DNA of 6,046 nt from positions 1-6,046 of the forward strand of contig CANMHZ010000081.1 of NCBI GenBank assembly GCA_947497635.1, written 5' to 3'. Below, in pieces: positions 5,833-6,046 of this stretch; position 1 is the stretch's first letter, and each line of letters begins with the position of its first letter. The notes beneath the pieces are model-generated. The model did no database searches and was not told the origin of the DNA. It saw nothing but the letters and a program-made list of their open reading frames with translations. The DNA comes from Helicobacteraceae bacterium (GTDB lineage: Bacteria; Campylobacterota; Campylobacteria; Campylobacterales; Sulfurimonadaceae). Both the position numbers and the translations under genes were made by a program.

Positions 5833-5888
5833 TATCGTGCGATAAACTCTTCGATATTAGACAACTTTATAAAAAAAGAGGTGTATCT

Positions 5889-5939
5889 ATGCACTTAATA
5901 TGTAAATCCGATGACTTTATACCCCTTCTCATAATATAG
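5889..5939 (+). CDS. Possible 16-codon leader ORF
   Basis: An open frame MHLICKSDDFIPLLII runs from ATG 5889 to TAG 5937-5939. It is preceded 5 bases upstream by AGAGGTG (5877-5883), a strong Shine-Dalgarno. The frame is too short to judge by composition. It lies upstream of the promoter assigned to the gene at 6027, so it would need an earlier transcript. The ribosome-binding site could pair imperfectly with ATACCCCTT (5919-5927) downstream. This may be a chance ORF. Confidence 0.15.
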   Translation: MHLICKSDDFIPLLII

Positions 5940-5965
5940 ATTTTAAAGCCATTTTTTTGTCATTC

Positions 5966-5994
5966 TTTACATTTTATTTTTATAAATGTATGAT
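5966..5994 (+). promoter_or_regulatory. Sigma70-type promoter for the gene at the right edge
   Basis: TTTACA (5966-5971) and TATGAT (5989-5994) each differ from consensus at one base and are separated by exactly 17 bases. A transcript starting near 6001 would have a leader of about 26 bases carrying GAGGAG (6011-6016). It is the only promoter in the window with both hexamers near consensus. Confidence 0.6.
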
Positions 5995-6026
5995 TTTCTC
6001 AAATTAATCTGAGGAGAATATATTTT

Positions 6027-6046
6027 ATGAAGTACAAACAGAAAAA
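6027..6046 (+). CDS. Start of a rightward gene, truncated by the window end
   Basis: ATG 6027 follows GAGGAG (6011-6016) at a 10-base spacing and lies just downstream of a good promoter. Only six complete codons are visible, reading MKYKQK, a basic start compatible with the n-region of a signal peptide or with a cytosolic protein. The product cannot be identified from this fragment. Confidence 0.5.

Noticed and set aside
5864..5921. Direct repeat ACTTTATA at 5864-5871 and 5914-5921, exactly 50 bp apart
   Set aside because: Eight AT-rich bases in an AT-rich leader, only two copies; chance is the simplest explanation. No CRISPR-like or iteron-like series exists.

Overview
The window looks like chromosomal DNA from a Campylobacterota (epsilonproteobacterial) species, most likely a Sulfuricurvum/Sulfurimonas-type organism. 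This is an inference from moderate-to-low GC, very AT-rich intergenic regions, promoters with a clear TATAAT-like -10 but weak -35, and the flavour of the UppP, RdgB and MFS proteins. No sequence search was possible.

Layout. Bases 2-154 are the last 50 codons of undecaprenyl-diphosphatase (uppP). A 132-bp, extremely AT-rich gap with a promoter leads into a stand-alone AAA/STAND-type P-loop ATPase (287-1396, +). It meets rdgB (1393-1995, -), the house-cleaning XTP/dITP pyrophosphatase, tail to tail with a 4-bp overlap. A 102-bp divergent promoter region follows. It drives an apparent operon to the right: a GTG-started, YajR-like MFS transporter (2098-3426), an LsrK-type autoinducer-2 kinase (3431-4963, 4 bp downstream) and a very small coiled-coil/transmembrane gene (4965-5229, 1 bp downstream) that is split by a frameshift. 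A hairpin at 5234-5252 closes the operon and also covers the stop codon of an XRE-like HTH regulator read on the opposite strand (5250-5726). The last ~300 bases hold a dyad-rich control region for that regulator, then an AT-rich leader with a good sigma70-type promoter (TTTACA-17-TATGAT) in front of a truncated rightward gene starting at 6027.

How the genes fit together. uppP and rdgB are housekeeping. The ATPase between them is more AT-rich and looks like an accessory insertion. The most interesting unit is the MFS-lsrK pair. In enteric bacteria LsrK phosphorylates imported AI-2 and works with the Lsr ABC transporter, LsrR, LsrF and LsrG; none of those is visible here. The neighbouring MFS protein is the obvious candidate partner, but its substrate cannot be read from sequence. 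The HTH regulator probably controls itself through the palindromes over its own promoter and ribosome-binding site.

No tRNA, rRNA, CRISPR array or insertion sequence was seen.
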